Shown here: positions 17,917-25,479 of the stretch, one piece after another
Layout of the letters: each line of letters starts with the position of its first letter
Numbering within the stretch: the stretch's first letter is position 1
NCBI RefSeq assembly: GCF_003176895.1
Contig: NZ_QGTD01000011.1
Location: 124,001-188,000 of the forward strand
Source of the DNA: Gracilibacillus dipsosauri
Lineage (GTDB): Bacteria; Bacillota; Bacilli; Bacillales; Amphibacillaceae
Direction of reading: 5' to 3'
Length of the DNA: 64,000 nt
Position numbers and translations under genes: made by a program
The notes under the pieces: generated by a model
Told to the model about the DNA's origin: nothing
What the model saw: only the letters and a program-made list of their open reading frames with translations
The model's database searches: none

Positions 17917-20301
17917 ATGTTTGACAATGTAGCAGATCGAAACAAGCTTGTACTTCAATACCCTGCCTCCTGGTGGAGAAATATGTGGCGTGAAGCATTG
18001 CCAGCAGGAAATGGTGAGATCGGTGCAGCTGTATATGGTGGAATAAAAAATGAAACAGTTTTAATCAATCATTCTCAATTATGGCATATGGGCGTGAAAG
18101 GGGAATTGCCAGATGTAAGCTATACTTTAAATGAAACAAGGGAACTTATGGATAAAGGGAATTTTCAAGAGGCTAATTGGCATTTAACAAAGGAAGTAAA
18201 AAAACGCGGTTACTTTTCCAAATTAGAAAGCCCCTTACCACTTGTTGATCTATGTCTTACAATGCCTTTCGAATCAGGATTTAGCCACTATAATAGAGGA
18301 ATCAATTTAGAAACAGGCGAGGTTTCTGTATCTTGGCAGGAGAATGATACGAGCTTCACACGAAACCTTTTCGTATCCCGAGCTGACGAGATCATCGTTT
18401 ATGAAATCTTTTCGGATAAAAGCAATGCCATTGATACAGATATAAGCTTTCAGCTCCATCCAACGGACTCTCCTCGTATGAAAGAAAGGCATGGGGAGTT
18501 AAGGAATACTGTTCAGGCGGAAACGGAGGATAATTTTTTGTTTTACAAGGCAACGAATCAGGATGGTACGGATTTTGGAGCCGTTGCTCGTATTATCACA
18601 GAGACAGGCGAAATTAGCTCTAGTGAGGAAAAAGTAGTTTGTACTGGTACTAATCGTTTATTAATCCTTGTCAAAGTCTTCGTCCAAGCGGATAGTCAAA
18701 TAGAGTGGAAAAAATTAAAACGAGAATTAAGCGAAATAGAGAAAAACTATGAGCAATTACTAAATGAACATCTTATGATCTATCAGCCATTATTTTTTTC
18801 GTCTAGTTTGGAGTTATCGAATGATCCTAAGGAGCATTCCAATGAAGTATTACTTCTACAAGCATATAAAGAAAAGGCACCAACAAGACTAATCGAGAAA
18901 TTATGGACTTTTGGGCGTTACTTATTCCTCTCTGGAACGAAAGTAAATGGTCAACCTTTTTCGATGTATGGTCTATGGCATGGCGATTATCAATTAATGT
19001 GGAGTCACCGAATGGCGAATGAAAATATTCAGATGATGTATTGGCATACGGCAGTGGGAGGGTTGAACCAATTACAATTGTCGTTTACCAAATATTATGA
19101 ACAATTGCTTGATGATTTTCGAGATAATGCGAAAAAGCTCTTTGGCTGCCGTGGGATCTACATACCGGCTGGGACGACCCCAGGAATTGGGAAGCCGAAT
19201 CAATTAGTACCCGTTATTATGAACTGGACCACTGCTGCTAGTTGGATAGCACAGCATTTTTATTCTTACTATCAATTTAGTGGTGATGAAACCTTTTTAA
19301 GGGAAAAGGCACTTCCCTTTATGAAAGAAGCTGTCCAGTTTTATCAGGATTTTTTAGTTATAGGAGATGATGGGTATTATCAGTATTTCCCGTCCGTATC
19401 TCCAGAAAATACGCCTGGCAATTTTATGCCGGACAGCAAAGAACCCATCGCTCACCCAATGCCAACTGCGATTAATGCCACAATGGACTTTGCCGTGATG
19501 AAGGAATTACTCACCAACTTGATCGAAGGAAGCGAGCTTGTTACCACAGAAGATACCTCTACTTGGAAGGCGATGCTTGAAAGAATTCCTCCTTATCAAG
19601 TTGATCAACAGGGAGCAATTAAGGAATGGATGCATGATGAGTTTGATGAAAATGATGAACATCGACATTTATCGCATATTTATCCGATTTTTCCTGGCCG
19701 GGAATTAGTAAAGGAAGCAGGGATTTTATTTGAAGCCTTTAGAAAAGCGGTTCGAAAAAGAAAGCTAGGTGCACAAACAAGCTGGTCTTTTGCTCATATG
19801 GCAAGTATTTATGCAAGGCTTCAGGAGGGGAACGAAGCCCTTCGTTGTTTAGAGCATTTAACCCGTTCTTGTTTATTAAATAATTTGTATACTGTTCATA
19901 ATGACTGGCGTAACATGGGCTTGACAATGGAAATTGATACTGCCCCTGTGCAAATGGATGCTAACTTAGGAGTGGTAAATGCGATACAGGAAATGCTGCT
20001 TTATGTGTCGCCAACAATGATAAAGCTACTACCAGCCCTACCAGATGATTGGAAGGAAGGAAAGGTCAAAAGCTTTCATTTTTGTACAGGAACAATAAGC
20101 TTTCAATGGAATCTTTTACGAAATAGTTTCTCAGTAACCGTGAAAGCAGAGCGCGAGACTGAGTTAACAATAGGATTGCCTGTTCACTTTCATGATTATG
20201 AGTGGAAAGGAGAGGGAGAAGTTTCACGATCCAAATTAGGGGAGGCGTACGTTCACGTTAAGCTGGCACCGGAAGAAACGGTAGAGATGTTCACTAAATA
20301 A
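17917..20301 (+). CDS. GH95 glycoside hydrolase (alpha-L-fucosidase/alpha-L-galactosidase family)
   Basis: A 794-residue cytoplasmic GH95 enzyme with no signal peptide. The N-terminal domain shows EALPAGNGEIGAAVYGG and ETVLINHSQLW. Family active-site positions can be matched. The paired Asn are in HRMANENIQMMYW (about 368 and 370), the acid Glu is in PSVSPENTP (~496), and a C-terminal Asp is in VQMDANLGV (~681). The usual NIN is written NEN and the usual DGNFG is DANLG, so specificity may be shifted. GH95 enzymes remove alpha-L-fucose or alpha-L-galactose, both found on pectin side chains. The start at 17917 follows GGAGGAGG (17903-17910). Confidence 0.88.
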   Translation: MFDNVADRNKLVLQYPASWWRNMWREALPAGNGEIGAAVYGGIKNETVLINHSQLWHMGVKGELPDVSYTLNETRELMDKGNFQEANWHLTKEVKKRGYFSKLESPLPLVDLCLTMPFESGFSHYNRGINLETGEVSVSWQENDTSFTRNLFVSRADEIIVYEIFSDKSNAIDTDISFQLHPTDSPRMKERHGELRNTVQAETEDNFLFYKATNQDGTDFGAVARIITETGEISSSEEKVVCTGTNRLLILVKVFVQADSQIEWKKLKRELSEIEKNYEQLLNEHLMIYQPLFFSSSLELSNDPKEHSNEVLLLQAYKEKAPTRLIEKLWTFGRYLFLSGTKVNGQPFSMYGLWHGDYQLMWSHRMANENIQMMYWHTAVGGLNQLQLSFTKYYEQLLDDFRDNAKKLFGCRGIYIPAGTTPGIGKPNQLVPVIMNWTTAASWIAQHFYSYYQFSGDETFLREKALPFMKEAVQFYQDFLVIGDDGYYQYFPSVSPENTPGNFMPDSKEPIAHPMPTAINATMDFAVMKELLTNLIEGSELVTTEDTSTWKAMLERIPPYQVDQQGAIKEWMHDEFDENDEHRHLSHIYPIFPGRELVKEAGILFEAFRKAVRKRKLGAQTSWSFAHMASIYARLQEGNEALRCLEHLTRSCLLNNLYTVHNDWRNMGLTMEIDTAPVQMDANLGVVNAIQEMLLYVSPTMIKLLPALPDDWKEGKVKSFHFCTGTISFQWNLLRNSFSVTVKAERETELTIGLPVHFHDYEWKGEGEVSRSKLGEAYVHVKLAPEETVEMFTK

Positions 20302-20316
20302 AGAAAGGTGATTAGG

Positions 20317-21006
20317 ATGCATTATACAGGAGTATTGGGTGGTTTTTATACTGTAGCTGATTGGGTCTATAAATTCTTTTTTGTAAATATTATCTGGTTC
20401 TTCTTTAATTCACCGATTGTTTTCCTATTATTTAACCTTTTGATAGCAGATTCCCTTGCTGTCATCATTGGTTTATGTTGTCTGATTTTTGCCATACTTC
20501 CTTTTGTCTTTTATCCATCGATAATGGCATTGTTCTCGGTCGTCAATCAATTCATCCATAAGAACGAGACTAGCATATTTCGAGATTACTGTTCTTTTTT
20601 TAAAGAAAATTATAAAAAAAGTATGAAGCTGGGCACTATCTTCACTATTTTTTGGGCTATCTTCTTCATCGACTTTTTCTACATGTTAGATATAAAAAAT
20701 ACCTCACTAATCTATCTATTCTTGATTATCGGATTTTTCGGTTTTATTTATCAATTGCAGGTGTTTTCTGGTGCTATCTATATGAAGGGGAAGCTCCGTT
20801 CCATATGGAAACATGTAGCCATATTAATGTTCGGTCACCCATTTCTATCGATGTCTTTAGGTTTGATTAGTTCAATCTATCTTTATGTCATGATCGAATG
20901 GTTTGCTTTTCTGTTACCTATCTTTTCAGGGTCTATTCTAGTCTTTTTCTCTCTTCTTGTTTTTTTGAAGATATATAGAACAGAGGAAAGAGCACTGATC
21001 ACTTAG
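20317..21006 (+). CDS. DUF624 membrane protein, YesL-like
   Basis: A 229-residue integral membrane protein of the DUF624 (YesL) family with five or six hydrophobic segments. The N-terminus has the family look (GGFYTVADWVYKFFFVNIIW). YesL homologues sit in rhamnogalacturonan and other glycan operons of Bacillus and Paenibacillus next to lipoprotein importers; their biochemical role is unknown. The ATG at 20317 is preferred over the GTG at 20308, which lies inside the AAAGGTGAT ribosome binding site. The stop codon lies inside a terminator palindrome and overlaps the stop of the convergent ABC-F gene by three bases. Confidence 0.85.
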   Translation: MHYTGVLGGFYTVADWVYKFFFVNIIWFFFNSPIVFLLFNLLIADSLAVIIGLCCLIFAILPFVFYPSIMALFSVVNQFIHKNETSIFRDYCSFFKENYKKSMKLGTIFTIFWAIFFIDFFYMLDIKNTSLIYLFLIIGFFGFIYQLQVFSGAIYMKGKLRSIWKHVAILMFGHPFLSMSLGLISSIYLYVMIEWFAFLLPIFSGSILVFFSLLVFLKIYRTEERALIT

Positions 21007-21020
21007 TGATCAGTGCTTTT
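20991..21020. terminator. bidirectional terminator embedded in two coding ends
   Basis: AGCACTGATCACT (20991-21003) and AGTGATCAGTGCT (21005-21017) form a 13-bp perfect stem with a single base between the arms. TTTT lies on the plus side and a pyrimidine-rich stretch on the other. Both flanking genes end inside it. Confidence 0.85.
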
Positions 21021-22580
21021 GGATAAGTTTTGTTTTTCTTTTAGTAATGCCTGGAATTCTTTTTCCAATGCCTCGGAAGGTTCGATGCTTAGTCTACTAA
21101 GTACATCGGTGATTCTTGTTTCTAAAACAAGCTTTTGTTCCGCTAAGGTATCTTTTGTTTTTACCTTTTTTCTATTTCTAAATTGCTCGTAGCTTCCTTC
21201 AAAATAGGTTATCTTTTGATTTTCGATGGAAATTACTTTTGTTGCTAACTTTTCGACAAATCTGCGATCATGCGATACAAAAATGATTGTTCCTTCATAC
21301 TCGTTCAATAACCTTTCTAATGCTTCCATCGCTTCTAAGTCTAAAAAATTAGTTGGTTCATCTAGTATCAACGTATTACAATCACTGACAAACAGCTTTG
21401 CGAGAGTAACCTTTACTCGTTCTCCGCCACTTAGCACTTCTACCTTTTTATGGACTTGTTCACGATAAAAATGCAGTCTAGCAAGCACTGTTCGAACTAA
21501 AGTATCATCATGAACAGAGCCTTCCTGTACATTTTCTAAGATGGTTTTTTTCGGATCTAAAATGGATAGATCTTGTTTGAAATATGCCATCCTGCATGCT
21601 GGTGAAAGGTGAATACCTTCCTCATTTTGGATAATTTTTCGAATTAAGGTGGTTTTTCCTGTTCCGTTTGCTCCAATGATCGCGGCTTTATCGCCACCAT
21701 GAATGAGTAGATTCGCTTTATCCCAGAGAGTTTTGCTACCGATTGTGCCAGGGAGATTTTCTACTTGAATAAGCTTGCGACCTTTTATTTTATCCTGCTG
21801 AGGTAGCTCCATTTTTATCGGTGTTTCTTCATATGGTTTTTCTACCTTATCCAGCTTCTCAAGTCGAGTTTCTATTGCTTTGGCTGTTTGCTGTAGCTTT
21901 TTTTGCTTTTTGGCAAAATAAGGCTTTGCCCCGGTGATTTTGGCTTCCGATGCACTTGTGTTCTTTGGTTTTTTAGTGGCTCTTGCAGCTTTTTCTGATT
22001 TTAATACTAAAGCATTTTCTAATTGCTGCTTTTTTGTTTGATATTTTTCATATTCTTGTAGTTGCTGTTGTTTTTCGAGCTCCTTTTGTTCCTTGAATCG
22101 CTGGTAATTTCCTTTATATTCCTTCAGCCGTCCTTGATCTATTTCCCATATCTTACTACAGGTAACATCTAAGAATTTACGGTCATGGGAAACTACCACA
22201 TAAGCCCCTTGCCAATGCTTTAACGTATTTTCTACCCACTCAATATGATTGGTATCTAAATGGGTCGTTGGTTCATCGGCTAATAATAGGCTGCTTTGAT
22301 TTGAGAAAGCCCGTTGAATGTATGCCTGTGTTATTTCTCCACCACTTTTATGTCCATCTGATAATTTAAGCTGGGGCAAGAGCTCCAAGGTGCCATGATA
22401 GGTAATGCTTCCCTTCTCTGGTGCAAGCTGTCCAGATAGTGTGTGAAGTAAGGTGGACTTTCCTGTTCCGTTTTTCCCAACAAGTCCGATCCTATCTCCT
22501 TCGAAAATCTCCAATAGATCAATCTCTAGTAATGTCCTTGCCTGAACGGAAATCGTAAGGTTTTTCGCTTGTAATAGCAT
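21003..22580 (-). CDS. ABC-F ribosomal protection ATPase (Vga/Lsa/VmlR-like)
   Basis: A 525-residue soluble protein with two ABC domains and no membrane segments. Domain 1 has GKNGTGKST and LLADEPTTHLD; domain 2 has GANGTGKTT, LSGGERVK and LILDEPTNFLDLEA. A long Lys/Glu/Gln-rich interdomain linker (ARD region) lies at about residues 175-260. ABC-F proteins with such linkers displace ribosome-targeting antibiotics (lincosamides, streptogramins, pleuromutilins) from the 50S subunit. A resistance role here is supported by the upstream attenuator, a form of control seen for antibiotic-induced ABC-F genes. The ATG at 22580 begins LLQAKNLTISVQ; in-frame TTG and GTG codons upstream are less likely. 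The C-terminus lies in a shared terminator. Confidence 0.9.
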   Translation of the reverse strand: MLLQAKNLTISVQARTLLEIDLLEIFEGDRIGLVGKNGTGKSTLLHTLSGQLAPEKGSITYHGTLELLPQLKLSDGHKSGGEITQAYIQRAFSNQSSLLLADEPTTHLDTNHIEWVENTLKHWQGAYVVVSHDRKFLDVTCSKIWEIDQGRLKEYKGNYQRFKEQKELEKQQQLQEYEKYQTKKQQLENALVLKSEKAARATKKPKNTSASEAKITGAKPYFAKKQKKLQQTAKAIETRLEKLDKVEKPYEETPIKMELPQQDKIKGRKLIQVENLPGTIGSKTLWDKANLLIHGGDKAAIIGANGTGKTTLIRKIIQNEEGIHLSPACRMAYFKQDLSILDPKKTILENVQEGSVHDDTLVRTVLARLHFYREQVHKKVEVLSGGERVKVTLAKLFVSDCNTLILDEPTNFLDLEAMEALERLLNEYEGTIIFVSHDRRFVEKLATKVISIENQKITYFEGSYEQFRNRKKVKTKDTLAEQKLVLETRITDVLSRLSIEPSEALEKEFQALLKEKQNLSKSTDH

Positions 22581-22611
22581 AGGATTATTCACTCCATTTC
22601 TTGATGGAGAC

Positions 22612-22852
22612 AAAAAAAGCCTCCTTATTCACATTCAGAATAGGAGGCATAATTCAGGTGTATAAAGACACCAAGACAATTTGTTTAACTAAGTCGATTA
22701 GTATGCCATATAAAGCTAATCCTATTCTGAACATTTACCATAAAGACAGACGTATCCCAATGTCGAACTTCAACAAGTCTGTATTATGGAAATATTGCAT
22801 AAAAATAGGATTAATACTTCATTTTAAATGGCTCACCCTTTCAAATTAATTA
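22612..22852 (-). promoter_or_regulatory. ribosome-mediated transcription attenuator of the ABC-F gene
   Basis: Read on the minus strand, the leader holds three segments that can pair in exclusive ways. Segment A is TAATCCTATT (complement of 22804-22813). Segment B is TTCAGAATAGGATTA (complement of 22717-22731). Segment C is GCCTCCTATTCTGAA (complement of 22634-22648). A pairs with B over 10 bp, B pairs with C over 12 bp, and C pairs with the downstream GAATAAGGAGGC to make a terminator followed by TTTTTTT (22612-22618). Segment A starts at the stop codon of a three-codon leader ORF. A stalled ribosome would therefore hide A, free B to capture C, and allow read-through. Confidence 0.85.
22811..22822 (-). 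CDS. three-codon leader peptide (MKY) of the ABC-F attenuator
   Basis: ATG AAG TAT TAA, preceded by the ribosome binding sequence GAAAGGGTGAG (complement of 22832-22842) with about 10 bases of spacing. Its stop codon is the first triplet of attenuator segment A, which is what a stalling sensor needs. Very short leader ORFs are known upstream of antibiotic-induced ABC-F genes. Confidence 0.6.
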   Translation of the reverse strand: MKY

Positions 22853-22857
22853 CTGTA

Positions 22858-22886
22858 AGTATATGCAAAATGGAGAAGAATGTCAA
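22858..22886 (-). promoter_or_regulatory. sigma-A promoter of the ABC-F leader
   Basis: TTGACA (complement of 22881-22886), a 17-base spacer and TATACT (complement of 22858-22863) form a near-consensus vegetative promoter. It places the start of the leader RNA near 22851. Confidence 0.85.
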
Positions 22887-22912
22887 TATCACTTTTGTTA
22901 ACCTAGGCTAAT

Positions 22913-22964
22913 ATATAATGTGCACTATATTTAATTTTAAATTATATAATGTACATTATATAAT
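22913..22964. repeat. 24-bp perfect palindrome with an imperfect neighbour
   Basis: Positions 22941-22964 form a perfect 24-bp palindrome centred on AATGTACATT. A weaker relative with core TAATGTGCACTATA lies at 22913-22930. They sit between the divergent ABC-F promoter and the SR1P-like gene and look like a dimeric regulator's operator pair, though high AT content makes cruciform or chance symmetry possible. Confidence 0.5.
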
Positions 22965-23030
22965 ATTTATGTTATTATAAATTCAACATAATTAATTTTT
23001 AGTACAACACAAAGGAAGGGATGGTGTAAA

Positions 23031-23180
23031 TTGAAATCAAATAGACAAACAACGAAAATGGGTACCATTATTTGTGTGCATTGTAATAACGTTGTTGCAT
23101 CGGTGGAAACGAATGGAGTAACTAAATATTATTCTTATTGTAATGCCGAATGCAGGAAGAGTAGACAAAATAAAATATAG
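23031..23180 (+). CDS. SR1P-like small zinc-ribbon protein (49 aa)
   Basis: A short ORF starting at TTG 23031 behind AAAGGAAGGG (23011-23020). From residue 10 it reads MGTIICVHCNNVV, then VTKYYSYCNAEC. The layout MGTI-x-C-x2-C, a middle VT-x2-Y, and a second Cys pair matches the SR1P family of GapA-binding peptides in Bacillus, which are encoded on dual-function small RNAs and modulate GapA and RNase J1. The match is by eye; spacing of the second Cys pair (C-x3-C) and the basic tail RKSRQNKI differ from the B. subtilis peptide. A terminator follows at once. It could instead be another small zinc-binding peptide. Confidence 0.6.
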   Translation: MKSNRQTTKMGTIICVHCNNVVASVETNGVTKYYSYCNAECRKSRQNKI

Positions 23181-23194
23181 CTTAATTATTCTGT

Positions 23195-23226
23195 CTGGAT
23201 TCTTACGGGATCTAGGCTTTTTTATC
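23195..23226 (+). terminator. rho-independent terminator of the SR1P-like gene
   Basis: CTGGATTC (23195-23202) pairs with GGGATCTAG (23207-23215), including G-U pairs, followed by GCTTTTTT. Confidence 0.75.
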
Positions 23227-23294
23227 TCCTTTTTAATCATTTCTCTCTGTTATTTCATCCTATATAAAGCATAAAATTGTTATACTTGTAACAA

Positions 23295-23309
23295 TTGAAA
23301 TCGTTTTCT
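23295..23309 (+). promoter_or_regulatory. catabolite-responsive element (cre) of the GH115 gene
   Basis: TTGAAATCGTTTTCT matches the relaxed CcpA consensus WTGNAANCGNWNNCW at every position. It lies 30-44 bases before the GTG start, where CcpA-HPr(Ser-P) would repress the gene. Confidence 0.75.
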
Positions 23310-23338
23310 AATGATATTATGTGCGAGGAGAGGTTATC

Positions 23339-25414
23339 GTGATTCATTCATTTATTCTAGACAATAATGTGTTGATAAAATACCCACAAAATCGTACAAC
23401 ACCCATTCAGCATGGAATTTCGATGTTTGAGCGAGATTTTAAAAAGGTATTCCAATCTTCACTAAAAGAAACGGAACAGGGGGATAATGCCACAATTGTT
23501 ATTCGATATGCCGAGGAAGACGAGCCTGTTTTTCATAGACAGGAGTCCTATTCTATACGATTTATTAAAAGAGAAAAGACTGTCATGCATGTAGTCGGTA
23601 GCGATGACTTAGGTATTATTTACGGTTTGCTTCATATTAGTAACGAATACTTTGGTATTGATCCTTTCTGGTTCTGGGCGGACCTTGAGGTGGAAACGAA
23701 AGAGCAAGTGCGTATTCCGATAAAAAATTATGCTTCAATTGAGCCTGTTGTCCGATATAGAGGCTGGTTTGTCAATGATGAGGTTTGTCTGATTGGCTGG
23801 AAGCCTGAATATCCGCCAACTGAAGAGGTTTGGTATCCTGTATTTGAAGCATTGTTAAGATGTGGGGGGAACATGGTGATCCCTGGAACGGATTTACCGA
23901 AGCATGGTATTCACTTTCATTTAGCATCAGAGATGGGGCTATGGATTACGCATCACCATGCGGAGCCACTCGGTGCAGAGATGTTCCTCAGAGCCTATCC
24001 AGGAGAAAAAGCAAGCTATAAAGAAAACCGTGAACGATTTGAACAACTTTGGGAGGAAGCCATCATCAAACAAAAGGACAAAAAAGTCTTATGGATGCTT
24101 TCTTTCCGAGGTCAAGGAGACCAGCCTTTTTGGGACTTTGATCCGAGCTTTAATACACCTGAAAAGAGAGGGGAAATGATCAGCTATGTTATCAATAGAC
24201 AGAAAGAATTGATCGAAAAGCACGTGGAGAATCCTGTCTGTGGTGTTGCTTTATATGGCGAGATCTCTGAGCTTTACAAACAAGGAGTAATGAAGCTACC
24301 TGATAATGTGATTAAAATGTGGGCAGATAATGGGTATGGGAAGATGGTTTCCAGAAGTCAAGGGAATGAAAACAACCGAGTTCCAGCATTGCCTGATCTC
24401 GATGATAAGGGATTACATGGTATATACTATCACATTACTTTTCATGATTTGAAAGCTTCTAATCACTTAACCATGTTTCCATCCTCGTCTACCTTCATTT
24501 TAAAAGAGCTACAAAATGCTTTTCATCACCAGGCAGATAAGTATCTTTTGCTCAACAGTGGAAATATTCGTCCACATCTATATCAGCTGGATCTTGTCAG
24601 TGAAATCTGGAAAAATGGCACTACAGACATCGATAGCCACTTAGATAGCTTCATAAATCGCCTATTTTCTACTTGTCAAGAGGAAATTGGAAAGATTTAT
24701 AAGGAGTATGCTACCTGTACGGTTTCATTTGGTGGATATGCAGATGAAAAGGCGGGGGAGGAGTTTTATCATCATCCTGCAAGAATCATCATTGGTCATT
24801 GGCTAACCGGAAGCATAGCAAAACGGGCTGAAAAACTAGGCTGGGTTCCGGAAAATAGAACATTCGATGAACAGGTAAGCTTTTTTTATCAGAAATGTAC
24901 AGAAGGCTTGGAAAATTGGGCTAAATTAAAGAAAAAATGCTGGAAGGTTTTGGCACAATTGTCAGACAAGGAGAAAACTCGTTTTCGTGATCAAGTTTTA
25001 TTTCATGTAGAATTACATGAATCAGGCTGTCTGGGGTTTGTTCGTTTATGTAAAGCTTTTTTCTCTTTTAAAGAAGGGAATTATCCTGTTGCTTTTGTAT
25101 GGGCTTCAAAGTCAATGGCGGCATATAGCATGGGTGTGGATACATTAAGAAAATCAGAGCACGGAAAATGGAAGAACTTCTACCGGGCAGATTGGTTGAC
25201 GAATATTCAATCAACCGTAGACAATTTAGACACATTGCGAAAATATCTTCGCGTGTTTGGAGATAGTCCTGACTTCTTCTTATGGTATAAGGAATACATT
25301 ATGCCAGAAACAGAAAAATATATTTATCTAGAGAACACCCATAGAGAGCCTCTATCTGATGATGACCTAGCTCAGAAACTAGAAGAGAAGTTTTTAGAAA
25401 ATGGAACCATATAG
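23339..25414 (+). CDS. GH115-family glycosidase (alpha-glucuronidase family)
   Basis: A 691-residue protein related to GH115 (4-O-methyl)-alpha-glucuronidases. It shows the N-terminal carbohydrate-esterase-like beta domain with GSDDLGIIYGLLHISNEYFG and DPFWFWAD. The barrel region follows, with PVVRYRGWFVNDE, LRCGGNMVIPGTDL and YYHITFHDLKASNHLTMFPS. It lacks a signal peptide and the C-terminal extension of larger (800-950 residue) members. It would act on imported glucuronate-capped oligosaccharides from xylan, arabinogalactan or pectin. The GTG at 23339 follows GAGGAGAGG; a GTG at 23321 lies upstream of that site. It is monocistronic behind a perfect cre, so glucose should repress it. Confidence 0.8.
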   Translation: MIHSFILDNNVLIKYPQNRTTPIQHGISMFERDFKKVFQSSLKETEQGDNATIVIRYAEEDEPVFHRQESYSIRFIKREKTVMHVVGSDDLGIIYGLLHISNEYFGIDPFWFWADLEVETKEQVRIPIKNYASIEPVVRYRGWFVNDEVCLIGWKPEYPPTEEVWYPVFEALLRCGGNMVIPGTDLPKHGIHFHLASEMGLWITHHHAEPLGAEMFLRAYPGEKASYKENRERFEQLWEEAIIKQKDKKVLWMLSFRGQGDQPFWDFDPSFNTPEKRGEMISYVINRQKELIEKHVENPVCGVALYGEISELYKQGVMKLPDNVIKMWADNGYGKMVSRSQGNENNRVPALPDLDDKGLHGIYYHITFHDLKASNHLTMFPSSSTFILKELQNAFHHQADKYLLLNSGNIRPHLYQLDLVSEIWKNGTTDIDSHLDSFINRLFSTCQEEIGKIYKEYATCTVSFGGYADEKAGEEFYHHPARIIIGHWLTGSIAKRAEKLGWVPENRTFDEQVSFFYQKCTEGLENWAKLKKKCWKVLAQLSDKEKTRFRDQVLFHVELHESGCLGFVRLCKAFFSFKEGNYPVAFVWASKSMAAYSMGVDTLRKSEHGKWKNFYRADWLTNIQSTVDNLDTLRKYLRVFGDSPDFFLWYKEYIMPETEKYIYLENTHREPLSDDDLAQKLEEKFLENGTI

Positions 25415-25428
25415 CGTGGAATGCAAAA

Positions 25429-25466
25429 CATCACCACTTTAAAAGCCTGTCTTTAAAGTGGTGATG
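25429..25466. terminator. bidirectional terminator between the GH115 and SufR-like genes
   Basis: CATCACCACTTTAAA (25429-25443) and TTTAAAGTGGTGATG (25452-25466) form a perfect 15-bp stem with an 8-base loop between the two convergent genes. Confidence 0.8.
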
Positions 25467-25479
25467 GTGTACCATGAAA

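Noticed and set aside
22735-22800. 21-codon minus-strand ORF in the same leader (MQYFHNTDLL...)
   Set aside because: It has a start and stop but no ribosome binding site; the three-codon ORF upstream has one and fits the pairing model.
22601-22849. 82-codon plus-strand ORF opposite the ABC-F leader
   Set aside because: No ribosome binding site, no family features, and it lies antisense to a well-supported attenuator whose base pairing explains the sequence.
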